Assembly (NCBI GenBank): GCA_003695835.1
Contig: RFHN01000294.1
Location: 1 to 13,830, forward strand
Source of the DNA: Armatimonadota bacterium
GTDB lineage: Bacteria > Armatimonadota > Fimbriimonadia > Fimbriimonadales > ATM1
Direction of reading: 5' to 3'
Length of the DNA stretch: 13,830 bases
Shown here: piece after piece, positions 7,028-13,045 of the stretch
Position numbering within the stretch: position 1 is the first letter of the stretch
How the letters are laid out: every line of letters starts with the position of its first letter
The notes under the pieces: generated by a model
What the model was told of the DNA's origin: nothing
Database searches by the model: none
The model's input: only the letters and a program-made list of their open reading frames with translations
Position numbers and translations under genes: made by a program

Positions 7028-7732
7028 TTACCGCCGCGCGGCCAACAGCAGTCGTAGCACGTACCAGAACAGAAGCGCGACCGATGTGAAGAGGTCAAGC
7101 GCCGCCGCGACGTGCATGTCCGTCGGATAGCGGTGCAGCACTTTGGAAGTGTCATAGAGGATGGCGAGGGATGCAAACAGAATCATCGCCGCGCTGAACC
7201 AAACTCCAAGCTCCCAACCGAAGATCGCTCCGAGCACGATGGTCCCGATCGCGACGAGACCGCCCACAACGAGGAACCCCTTGAGGAACGAGAAGTCCTG
7301 TCCCGTCGCGAAGACGAGAATCGTCAAGCCAGCGAAGATGAAGAGCGTCCAGAAGGCCGCCATTGGGAGAACGCCCGGCGCATAAACGTGCGCAATGTAC
7401 AGAAGCGGCGCGAAGATCACCGCTTCGACTACGACCATGAGGCCAAGTCCGAAATATTGGACGCCCACGCTGCCACGCTGAGTCGTCAACGCCGTGCTCA
7501 GCCAACTAATTAGCATGAAACCGCCCAGAATGGCGAGCCAGCCCAAGCTTCCTCCGCTGATGATCAACGCCGTCAGAATCTCGCTCAAACCTGAAGAGTA
7601 GAGCGCGGTCGAGACGAGAATGAACGCCAGCACGGCGCCGAGCAAGTGGGCGTAGGTTCGCTTGAGAAACGTGGCGCGCGCGCTGGGCGCCGCCTGCGCT
7701 GCGGTCAAGAAGGAAAAGCCATGTTCATCCAT
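7028..7732 (-). CDS. Bax inhibitor-1/YccA family integral membrane protein
   Basis: The 234-residue protein has about seven hydrophobic helices covering residues 27-230, matching the BI-1/TMBIM family (PF01027), small pH-sensitive calcium-leak channels or membrane-protein quality-control partners such as E. coli YccA. The C-terminal family region is clear: FASLAILYDTSKVL (Asp194), then AALDLFTSVALLFWYVLRLL (Asp213). The two aspartates sit where family members keep their conserved acidic pair. The start is ATG 7732, 8 bases after GGAGG; a TTG at 7789 in frame overlaps the upstream gene and adds an unlikely tail. A -10-like box overlaps the intergenic bases right after the upstream stop, so the gene may have its own promoter as well as read-through from the cytochrome fusion gene 28 bases upstream. 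Confidence 0.92.
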   Translation of the reverse strand: MDEHGFSFLTAAQAAPSARATFLKRTYAHLLGAVLAFILVSTALYSSGLSEILTALIISGGSLGWLAILGGFMLISWLSTALTTQRGSVGVQYFGLGLMVVVEAVIFAPLLYIAHVYAPGVLPMAAFWTLFIFAGLTILVFATGQDFSFLKGFLVVGGLVAIGTIVLGAIFGWELGVWFSAAMILFASLAILYDTSKVLHRYPTDMHVAAALDLFTSVALLFWYVLRLLLAARR

Positions 7733-7740
7733 TTCGAGAA

Positions 7741-7745
7741 CCTCC
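7741..7745 (-). promoter_or_regulatory. Shine-Dalgarno GGAGG deciding the Bax-inhibitor start
   Basis: GGAGG lies 8 bases before ATG 7732 and selects it over the in-frame upstream TTG 7789. Confidence 0.75.
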
Positions 7746-7752
7746 GTAATGT

Positions 7753-7758
7753 AGGATA
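7753..7758 (-). promoter_or_regulatory. Putative -10 box TATCCT (Bax inhibitor)
   Basis: GG-TATCCT follows the TGA stop of the cytochrome fusion gene by two bases and ends 20 bases before ATG 7732. The GGAGG site falls within the resulting short leader. Confidence 0.4.
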
Positions 7759-7760
7759 CC

Positions 7761-8660
7761 TCAGGAATCCTGTTTTGCACCGGCTGCAATCCAATCCCGG
7801 AGGAGCTTGACTTGCTCAGCCGTCAGTGGAGCGCGCCCCTGCGGCATCTTCGGGCGGCTACCCGATACGACGCGAACGAGGAGGCTGCCGTCCGGATCCC
7901 CCGGGCGCACGGACCGCAAGGTGCCCTCATAGGTTTCGAACTCGTAGCCTGCCGTTCGGCTGTTTCGCGAATGGCAGGGCATGCACGCACCCATCAGCAC
8001 TTGCCTTACCTGCGCGTAACGAACTGGAGCGGTGCCAGCCGACAACCCCTCTTCAACTTTCTTCGCTCCCTCCGGCGGAGTGAACGAAAAGGAGGTCCCG
8101 TCTGGAGCGGCGTCGAGCAGCTTCATGCTTCGAACCATCACGAGTACTTCCGTATCGCCTGCCTTGTAGGTCCAGCCCTTCGCCAGGCCGGTGGCGTCCT
8201 CGATCATCACGCGCGCTTGCGCGCCGTCCTTCAGTCTCACCGAGTACTCGGTCGTCTTGACGCCCAGGACCGTGCGTTTTGCGCCTGCCTGAGGCGTGGG
8301 CAACTCGTCCCAAGCCTTTTTGTCGTAAAACGGCGACAGCGCCCACAGCTCGGGAGAGCTCATTCTTGGTTTCAGGGATTCAGGGCCGCTCTCGCTGTAT
8401 TCATTCGCCTTCTTGTCAAGCGCGATGAAGACCGTGCCGTCGCTGACCCAAAGCCAGCCCGGGCCTTCGGCGCGGAGACGGTTCGGCTTTTCGAGCACGA
8501 CAACCTCTTCCGCCGGGGCGTCCAAACCACGCTGTACGGTAAGCGTCGCTTGCAAAGCCTTGGCAGTACTGAGAGCGGAAACATGCTTCTCGAAGGGCGT
8601 TGGGGCCGGCTTCAGCCAGCCCAAAAGGAAAATGGAAAAGAGTACGATTCCGGCACGCAT
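7761..8660 (-). CDS. Exported LolA-like/cytochrome c (PSCyt1-type) fusion protein
   Basis: The 299-residue protein starts at ATG 8660, which gives an N-terminal signal or anchor (MRAGIVLFSIFLLGWL) and has a -10-like box 6 bases upstream; the frame is open for another 105 codons upstream, but that stretch overlaps the divergent RRM gene and lacks protein-like composition. Residues about 25-200 resemble the LolA/DUF2092 lipoprotein-carrier fold (VVVLEKPNRLRAEGPG, WVSDGTVFIALDKKANEYSE). Residues about 215-295 are a Planctomycete-type cytochrome c domain: heme site CMPCH (226-230), YEGTL (244-248), GDPDGSLLVRVVSG, likely axial Met272 in PKMPQG, and AEQVKLLRDWIAAGA. It should act outside the cytoplasmic membrane and bind one heme. 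The combination implies redox- or heme-linked handling of a lipid or lipoprotein, or a sensor; this is inference. Confidence 0.8.
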   Translation of the reverse strand: MRAGIVLFSIFLLGWLKPAPTPFEKHVSALSTAKALQATLTVQRGLDAPAEEVVVLEKPNRLRAEGPGWLWVSDGTVFIALDKKANEYSESGPESLKPRMSSPELWALSPFYDKKAWDELPTPQAGAKRTVLGVKTTEYSVRLKDGAQARVMIEDATGLAKGWTYKAGDTEVLVMVRSMKLLDAAPDGTSFSFTPPEGAKKVEEGLSAGTAPVRYAQVRQVLMGACMPCHSRNSRTAGYEFETYEGTLRSVRPGDPDGSLLVRVVSGSRPKMPQGRAPLTAEQVKLLRDWIAAGAKQDS

Positions 8661-8666
8661 GCCTAA

Positions 8667-8672
8667 AGGATA
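8667..8672 (-). promoter_or_regulatory. Putative -10 box TATCCT (LolA-like/cytochrome fusion)
   Basis: TATCCT ends 6 bases before ATG 8660 with no Shine-Dalgarno sequence. This supports both the chosen start and a leaderless transcript. Confidence 0.5.
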
Positions 8673-8716
8673 CGCAATCAAGGCGCAAAAATACTGCAAT
8701 CGCTTGGCAGAGCGGG

Positions 8717-8722
8717 TATACT
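8717..8722 (+). promoter_or_regulatory. Putative -10 box TATACT (RRM gene)
   Basis: GG-TATACT is close to the consensus -10 and lies 100 bases before the RRM start. It predicts a leader of about 93 bases. No clear -35 is present. Confidence 0.5.
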
Positions 8723-8758
8723 CTCTATTGCCCGATCGGCAAGTTGGCCTCCTGGCAA

Positions 8759-8806
8759 GCCCGGATGCTGATTTTCCAAGGACCGGGCGTGCGCTCTTCA
8801 AGCGCA
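8759..8806 (+). promoter_or_regulatory. Two hairpins in the RRM gene leader, abutting the ribosome site
   Basis: The first stem pairs 8759-8764 (GCCCGG) with 8783-8788 (CCGGGC) around an 18-base loop. The second pairs 8790-8795 (TGCGCT) with 8801-8806 (AGCGCA) around CTTCA and ends on the first base of AGGAGG (8806-8811). The structure could affect access to the ribosome site. A role in cold- or self-regulation is inference from the RRM product. Confidence 0.4.
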
Positions 8807-8811
8807 GGAGG
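8806..8811 (+). promoter_or_regulatory. Shine-Dalgarno AGGAGG for the TTG start of the RRM gene
   Basis: A full AGGAGG lies 11 bases before TTG 8823. The spacing is slightly long, but no ATG or GTG is available in frame between it and the RNP2 motif. Confidence 0.7.
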
Positions 8812-8822
8812 AAAATAGAAAA

Positions 8823-9068
8823 TTGTCTAGCAAAAGATTGTTCGTGGGCAACCTGCCCTTTTCGGCGAATGAAGCCGATCTCATGAATGCCTTCGAGGGA
8901 TACGGTGCGTCTTCCGCCCGGATCATCGAAGGGCGAGGCTTCGGCTTCGTGGACGTTCCGGAAGACCAGATGCACGCCGCCATTGAAAACATGAACGGCG
9001 CAGAAATGGGCGGCCGTCGCCTGACGGTGAACGAGGCTCGCCCCCGTGAGGACCGTCCCCGCCGGTAA
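8823..9068 (+). CDS. RRM-domain RNA-binding protein
   Basis: An 81-residue single RRM protein. RNP2 is LFVGNL (6-11) and RNP1 is RGFGFVDV (38-45), with the beta-alpha-beta spacing of the family. The C-terminus is short and arginine-rich (NEARPREDRPRR). Bacterial proteins of this type (for example cyanobacterial Rbp) bind RNA and are often induced by cold. The start is TTG 8823 because the domain must begin before RNP2, and AGGAGG lies upstream. A structured leader of about 93 bases precedes it. The gene lies 52 bases upstream of aroC on the same strand, but aroC has its own -10-like box, so co-transcription is optional. Its RNA targets are unknown. Confidence 0.92.
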   Translation: MSSKRLFVGNLPFSANEADLMNAFEGYGASSARIIEGRGFGFVDVPEDQMHAAIENMNGAEMGGRRLTVNEARPREDRPRR

Positions 9069-9106
9069 GACCTACCCTTCTCACACAACCAGCACGCCGT
9101 AGAGTG

Positions 9107-9112
9107 TAACAT
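9107..9112 (+). promoter_or_regulatory. Putative -10 box TAACAT (aroC)
   Basis: TAACAT ends 8 bases before GTG 9121. A second candidate, TAGAGT, lies at 9100-9105. There is no Shine-Dalgarno sequence, so the aroC transcript may be leaderless or nearly so. Confidence 0.4.
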
Positions 9113-9120
9113 CTGCGGCC

Positions 9121-10221
9121 GTGGGAAGCATATTCGGGCAGCTGTTCCGCGTAACCACTTGGGGTGAATCCCATGGTGGTGGCGTTGGCGCCGTCGTGGA
9201 CGGCTGCCCGCCAAACCTTCCCCTGAGCGAAGCGGACATCCAGCCTGATCTCGATCGGCGGAAGCCCGGCCAGTCGCGCATCGTATCGCAACGGAAAGAG
9301 AGCGATACCGTTCGCATCGTGTCCGGCGTCTTCGAGGGCAAGACCCTGGGAACGCCCATTAGCATGGTGATCTGGAACGAAGATGCCCGGCCGCGCGACT
9401 ACGAAGAGATCCGTACCAAGTACCGCCCCAGTCATGCTGACTACGTCTATGAGGCGAAGTACGGCATTCGGAACTGGATGGGCGGGGGGCGGGCCAGCGC
9501 ACGCGAAACGGCCGGCCGTGTTGCAGCGGGCGCAATTGCTCGCAAGCTCCTACGCCTCGGGTGGGGCGTAGAGGCGGTCGCCTGGGTCTCCAGTGTGGGC
9601 GAGATCCGCTGCGAGGCGGACGTCGAGACGGTTACGCCGGAGCAGGTGGAGCAAACCCCTGTCCGGTGCCCAGATCTCAAGGTCGCGCAAAGAATGATCG
9701 AGGCCATTGAGGAGATCCGCAAGAAGGGCGACTCGCTCGGCGGCACCGTGACCTGTGCGCTGCGAAACGTTCCCGCGGGCTGGGGCGAGCCTGTCTTTGA
9801 CAAGCTGGAAGCGGACCTCGCGAAAGCCATGCTTTCCCTGCCTGCCAGCAAAGGGTTCGATATCGGTTCCGGGTTCGGTGGAACTCTGTTAACCGGTCTG
9901 CAACACAACGACGAGTACTATGTGGCTGAGGATGGCCGAGTGCGAACGCGAACGAACCGAAGTGGCGGCGTCCAAGGAGGAATCTCGGATGGCGAGACGA
10001 TCTATTTTCGCGTGGCGTTCAAGCCCACCGCGACCGTGCTGCATGAGCAGAGAACGGTGACGACGGCGCCTCACGAAGAAACGACTTTGAAAGCCAGGGG
10101 CAGGCATGATCCCTGTGTTCTCCCTCGGGCCGTGCCAATGGTCGAAGCGATGGCTCTGCTTGTTCTCGCAGACCATGCCTTGCGGCAGGAGCCGAACTTG
10201 CGCTTCTTAACGAACCGATAA
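9121..10221 (+). CDS. aroC: Chorismate synthase
   Basis: The 366-residue protein is chorismate synthase, the reduced-FMN-dependent enzyme that converts EPSP to chorismate at the end of the shikimate pathway. Signature motifs are in place: VTTWGESHG (11-19, His18), YRPSHADY (101-108, His105), GGGRASARET (121-130) and GRHDPC (327-332). These two histidines are invariant in the family. The N-terminus MGSIFGQLFRVTTWGESHG matches the family, so GTG 9121 is the start. pstB follows after 2 bases. No other aro gene is present, so the pathway is dispersed in this genome, at least around here. Confidence 0.97.
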   Translation: MGSIFGQLFRVTTWGESHGGGVGAVVDGCPPNLPLSEADIQPDLDRRKPGQSRIVSQRKESDTVRIVSGVFEGKTLGTPISMVIWNEDARPRDYEEIRTKYRPSHADYVYEAKYGIRNWMGGGRASARETAGRVAAGAIARKLLRLGWGVEAVAWVSSVGEIRCEADVETVTPEQVEQTPVRCPDLKVAQRMIEAIEEIRKKGDSLGGTVTCALRNVPAGWGEPVFDKLEADLAKAMLSLPASKGFDIGSGFGGTLLTGLQHNDEYYVAEDGRVRTRTNRSGGVQGGISDGETIYFRVAFKPTATVLHEQRTVTTAPHEETTLKARGRHDPCVLPRAVPMVEAMALLVLADHALRQEPNLRFLTNR

Positions 10222-10223
10222 CA

Positions 10224-11090
10224 ATGGCCGAATCAGAATCTCGAGAGATGCAGCCGGAAACGGTCTCTGAGGCGACACGGTCTTCGGACCACGCCTCCCG
10301 ATCAGAGCCACAGAAGGACGGAAAGGATACGGCCCTCGATACGAAAATCCGGGTCCGCAGCCTTAAGCTTTACTATGACGATTTTGAGGCTCTGAAAGGA
10401 ATCGACCTGGACATCCCGGAGCGGCACGTGACCGCGCTCATCGGGCCGTCCGGGTGCGGCAAATCTACCTTCCTGCGCTGCCTGAACCGAATGAACGACT
10501 TGATTCCGAATGCGCGGGTCGAGGGTCGGGTGGAGATTGATGGCCTGAACATCTACGACAAAGACGTGGACGTCGTGGCCCTCCGCAAGCGCGTCGGCAT
10601 GGTTTTTCAAAAACCGAACCCTTTCCCGATGAGCATCTTCGACAACATCGCGTTCGGGCCGCGGATCCATGGAGTCAGGCGGAGGAGCGATTTGGAAGAG
10701 ATTGTGGAACGATCGCTCAAGGCGGCGTATCTTTGGGACCGGGTGAAGGACAAGCTCCACCAATCCGGCTCTCAGCTCTCGGGCGGAGAGCAGCAGAGGC
10801 TCTGCATCGCGCGGGCGCTAAGCGTTGACCCAGAAATCATTCTCATGGATGAGCCGTGTTCCGCCCTCGACCCGGTTGCCACGGCCCGAATCGAGGACCT
10901 GATTCTCGAGCTGAAATCGAAGTACACGGTCGTCATCGTCACGCACAACATGCAGCAGGCTCAGCGGGCGAGCGACTTCACGGGCTTCTTCCTCATGGGC
11001 GAACTCGTTGAGTTCCAGAAGACCTCTTCCCTGTTCCTATCGCCGCAGAAGAAGGAAACGGAAGACTACATCAGCGGTCGTTTCGGGTAG
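10224..11090 (+). CDS. pstB: Phosphate ABC transporter ATP-binding protein PstB
   Basis: The 288-residue ATPase of the high-affinity phosphate importer PstSCAB. Walker A GPSGCGKST (74-82), Q-loop Gln129, signature LSGGEQ (185-190), Walker B IILMDEP (205-211) and switch His241 are intact. PstB-specific segments include LRCLNRMNDLIPNARVEG, FQKPNPFPMSIFDNIAFGPR and the C-terminal TEDYISGRFG. An N-terminal stretch of about 40 polar, Ser/Glu-rich residues precedes the ABC core and is not part of the usual PstB of about 250-260 residues. The gene starts 2 bases after aroC, with no ribosome site, so translational coupling is likely. pstS, pstC, pstA and phoU are absent from the window. The TAG stop forms the first half of the next gene's -10-like box. 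Confidence 0.95.
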   Translation: MAESESREMQPETVSEATRSSDHASRSEPQKDGKDTALDTKIRVRSLKLYYDDFEALKGIDLDIPERHVTALIGPSGCGKSTFLRCLNRMNDLIPNARVEGRVEIDGLNIYDKDVDVVALRKRVGMVFQKPNPFPMSIFDNIAFGPRIHGVRRRSDLEEIVERSLKAAYLWDRVKDKLHQSGSQLSGGEQQRLCIARALSVDPEIILMDEPCSALDPVATARIEDLILELKSKYTVVIVTHNMQQAQRASDFTGFFLMGELVEFQKTSSLFLSPQKKETEDYISGRFG

Positions 11091-11093
11091 AGT
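11088..11093 (+). promoter_or_regulatory. Putative -10 box TAGAGT overlapping the pstB stop codon
   Basis: GG-TAGAGT ends 6 bases before ATG 11100. Its first three bases are the pstB TAG stop codon. Confidence 0.45.
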
Positions 11094-11099
11094 CCTGGC

Positions 11100-11771
11100 A
11101 TGGTGCTTGCCTGCTTGACCCTCGCCTTCCCCGCTTTCCTCCAGGTTCCCGACTCGCCGAATCTGTCGGTTCGTTTCAAGGTGGAGGAACGCTCCGAGGG
11201 CGCGCAGATCCACATCAAGCTCGTTACTCCGGAGTTCTCTTCGCGTTCGGAACTCGCCCGGCTTGCTAATCGGGAAGCGGCGCAAATGGTTCGGAGTTAC
11301 CTTCCTGAGTTTCTGCAGCAGGCGAAGGAAACGGTCGGCGTGGTCCCGAAGGACCTCTCTTTGTTTGTCGAAGTAACGCCCGTGGTTTCCGTAGCCAAAG
11401 AGAATCTGATCAGCTTCTACACGATGACGTTCGCGTACACGGGAGGCGCGCACCCCAACCGCTGGTACGAGTGCCGAACCTTTGGACTTCGAGACGGTCG
11501 CGCCGCCCGCCTGAAGCTTCAGGACTTTCTACCTGCGGGCGCCGATCCCATGGAGGTAGCCAACCGCCTCGTTATCCCGAGGCTGAAGGCGATGAAAGCG
11601 AGCTGGTTCGTGGAAGGCACTCGAACCTCGTTGGAACCGGACGAGGTGGAGAACTTCGTCGTCACGCCGGCTGGGATCACCTGGATTTTTGATCCTTATG
11701 CAGCGGGGCCTTACGTCGAAGGCGAGTTCTTCGTGAAGGTCCCCTGGTCGGAGATCCGTTCAGCCGGTTAG
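11100..11771 (+). CDS. DUF3298-type exported protein
   Basis: The 223-residue protein has an apolar N-terminus (MVLACLTLAFPAFLQ) and a body resembling the DUF4163-DUF3298 pair found in PdaC- and RsiV-type extracytoplasmic proteins. Marks are GGAHPN (115-120), the Y.CRTFGLRDGRAARLKLQDFLPAG segment (about 123-147), NFVVTPAGITWIFDPYAAGPYVEG (185-208) and a closing VKVPWSEIR. Such domains occur in periplasmic or surface proteins of unclear function, some being anti-sigma factor sensors for lysozyme. No sigma factor gene is adjacent. The signal peptide is unusual in having no Lys or Arg before the hydrophobic run; a TAG stop four codons upstream rules out a longer start. The stop codon TAG overlaps the stop of the convergent J-domain gene. 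Confidence 0.8.
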   Translation: MVLACLTLAFPAFLQVPDSPNLSVRFKVEERSEGAQIHIKLVTPEFSSRSELARLANREAAQMVRSYLPEFLQQAKETVGVVPKDLSLFVEVTPVVSVAKENLISFYTMTFAYTGGAHPNRWYECRTFGLRDGRAARLKLQDFLPAGADPMEVANRLVIPRLKAMKASWFVEGTRTSLEPDEVENFVVTPAGITWIFDPYAAGPYVEGEFFVKVPWSEIRSAG

Positions 11772-13042
11772 TGATTACACTGACCGAGGAAAGCCAGCAC
11801 CGCTATGCCGATCAGAATCCAGCATCCGCAACCGATACAACCATCTGGAACGTCCGAAGAGGCTTGTTGCCGGGGCGCCGTCCCCCCTCGGCCTATGTTA
11901 GTCTCACGAAAAAAATCGGAGGCTAACTCATACACGGCCGGATACTTTCTCTCGATTGCGCGCACGGACTGTTGGAGATCGAAGGGAGTGTGATAGGACA
12001 AGTCGCGTGCGGCTCGTTCGGCGACGGGCTTGATCTCCTTGGCTTCGTCCAGGCCGAGGTTGCCGTACACCATATACGCGCAAATCGGTTTTAGCGGCTC
12101 CACGACCTCCCGATCATGTACGAGCCTATCCAATTCCCTCAGCGCGCGGGAGTGGACGTCGGTATCGTGAGCGATCTCCCTCAGCTGCGCGTCGTGTGGG
12201 GCCAAACGGGACGCCACGGCGAAAAACGCGGCTGCCGCCTGAAACGCGCGGGCCTGGTGGAGCATTGCACCCACGGCCGCGAACCGATGCGCACCATAAC
12301 GGCGGGCGTCGGGATCCGCGGGAAGAATCTTTTCTGCTCGGATGCCGATATGGTGCACTCGATCCGGATCGCCCATCAGCACGTATGTGGTTGCAAGTTC
12401 GACCAGGGCATCGAAGTCGAACATGTCCTCTTTTCCGTCCGCCCCGATTGCGCGTTCAAGCCACTGAATCGCCTGCTCCCAGTCTTGCGATTCGCGATAC
12501 GAGCGCGAAAGAAGAATGCAGGGCTGGGCGTTGTACGGCTGAAGCTCATGGGCGCGGCGTAGCGCCGACCGTGCGGCTGCGAGGTCCTCCTCTTCCAGCA
12601 AGCATGCTCCCAAGTGCAGGTGGTGGCTTGCGACGTCAGGCTGCTCCTGCACCAGTTTCAGGAAAACCCGCCGCGCGTTTCCGTACTCCTCTTCTGCGAA
12701 ATAGGCCGATCCCAGCATGTCCCAGGCCGCGTACGCGTGGGGGTTCAGAGCGACCACACGCTTGAGCAGGTCAATCGCCGTGTCGAACTCCTCGTCTTCC
12801 ATGGCTTCGACCGCCTCATCCATCCACTCGCGGATCTGTCCGCCAAACGCCCGGGTGGCATCGTAGTCGGAGCGCTTTTGGGGATCTGAGAGCGTCTCGT
12901 AGGCGGTTCGCACGATCTGGAACCCTGTCGGGTCCTCTTCAGGGCTGTGCTCGCGGACTTTTCGGAAGTACGCACGCTTGATTTCGTCTGCGGTCGCTTG
13001 TTCCGAGACGTCAAGTACGGCGTAGTAATCAGTTTGGTTCAA
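11768..13042 (-). CDS. J-domain-like/TPR protein with a C-terminal membrane anchor
   Basis: The 424-residue protein begins with a J-like domain (DYYAVLDVSEQATADEIKRAYF...AYETLSDPQKRSDYDATR, about 5-64). The HPD motif that activates Hsp70 ATPase is missing: the loop reads EHSPEEDP (31-38). From about 75 onwards come helical repeats of TPR type (FDTAIDLLKRVVALNPHAYAAWDMLGSAYF, then YGNARRVFLKLVQEQPD, then DWEQAIQWLERAIG). Near the C-terminus is a Cys-rich hydrophobic segment (GCIGCGCWILIGIAVLAFLGQ) ending in CNH, which looks like a tail anchor. The start is TTG 13042, three bases after the Hsp70 stop, indicating an operon and probably coupled translation. It is likely a partner or adaptor of that Hsp70 at the membrane, by inference. 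Confidence 0.82.
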   Translation of the reverse strand: MNQTDYYAVLDVSEQATADEIKRAYFRKVREHSPEEDPTGFQIVRTAYETLSDPQKRSDYDATRAFGGQIREWMDEAVEAMEDEEFDTAIDLLKRVVALNPHAYAAWDMLGSAYFAEEEYGNARRVFLKLVQEQPDVASHHLHLGACLLEEEDLAAARSALRRAHELQPYNAQPCILLSRSYRESQDWEQAIQWLERAIGADGKEDMFDFDALVELATTYVLMGDPDRVHHIGIRAEKILPADPDARRYGAHRFAAVGAMLHQARAFQAAAAFFAVASRLAPHDAQLREIAHDTDVHSRALRELDRLVHDREVVEPLKPICAYMVYGNLGLDEAKEIKPVAERAARDLSYHTPFDLQQSVRAIERKYPAVYELASDFFRETNIGRGGTAPRQQASSDVPDGCIGCGCWILIGIAVLAFLGQCNH

Positions 13043-13045
13043 CGG

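Noticed and set aside
8661..8975. N-terminal 105-codon extension of the cytochrome fusion frame
   Set aside because: It runs antisense to the RRM gene and its promoter region; the signal peptide and -10 box place the start at ATG 8660.
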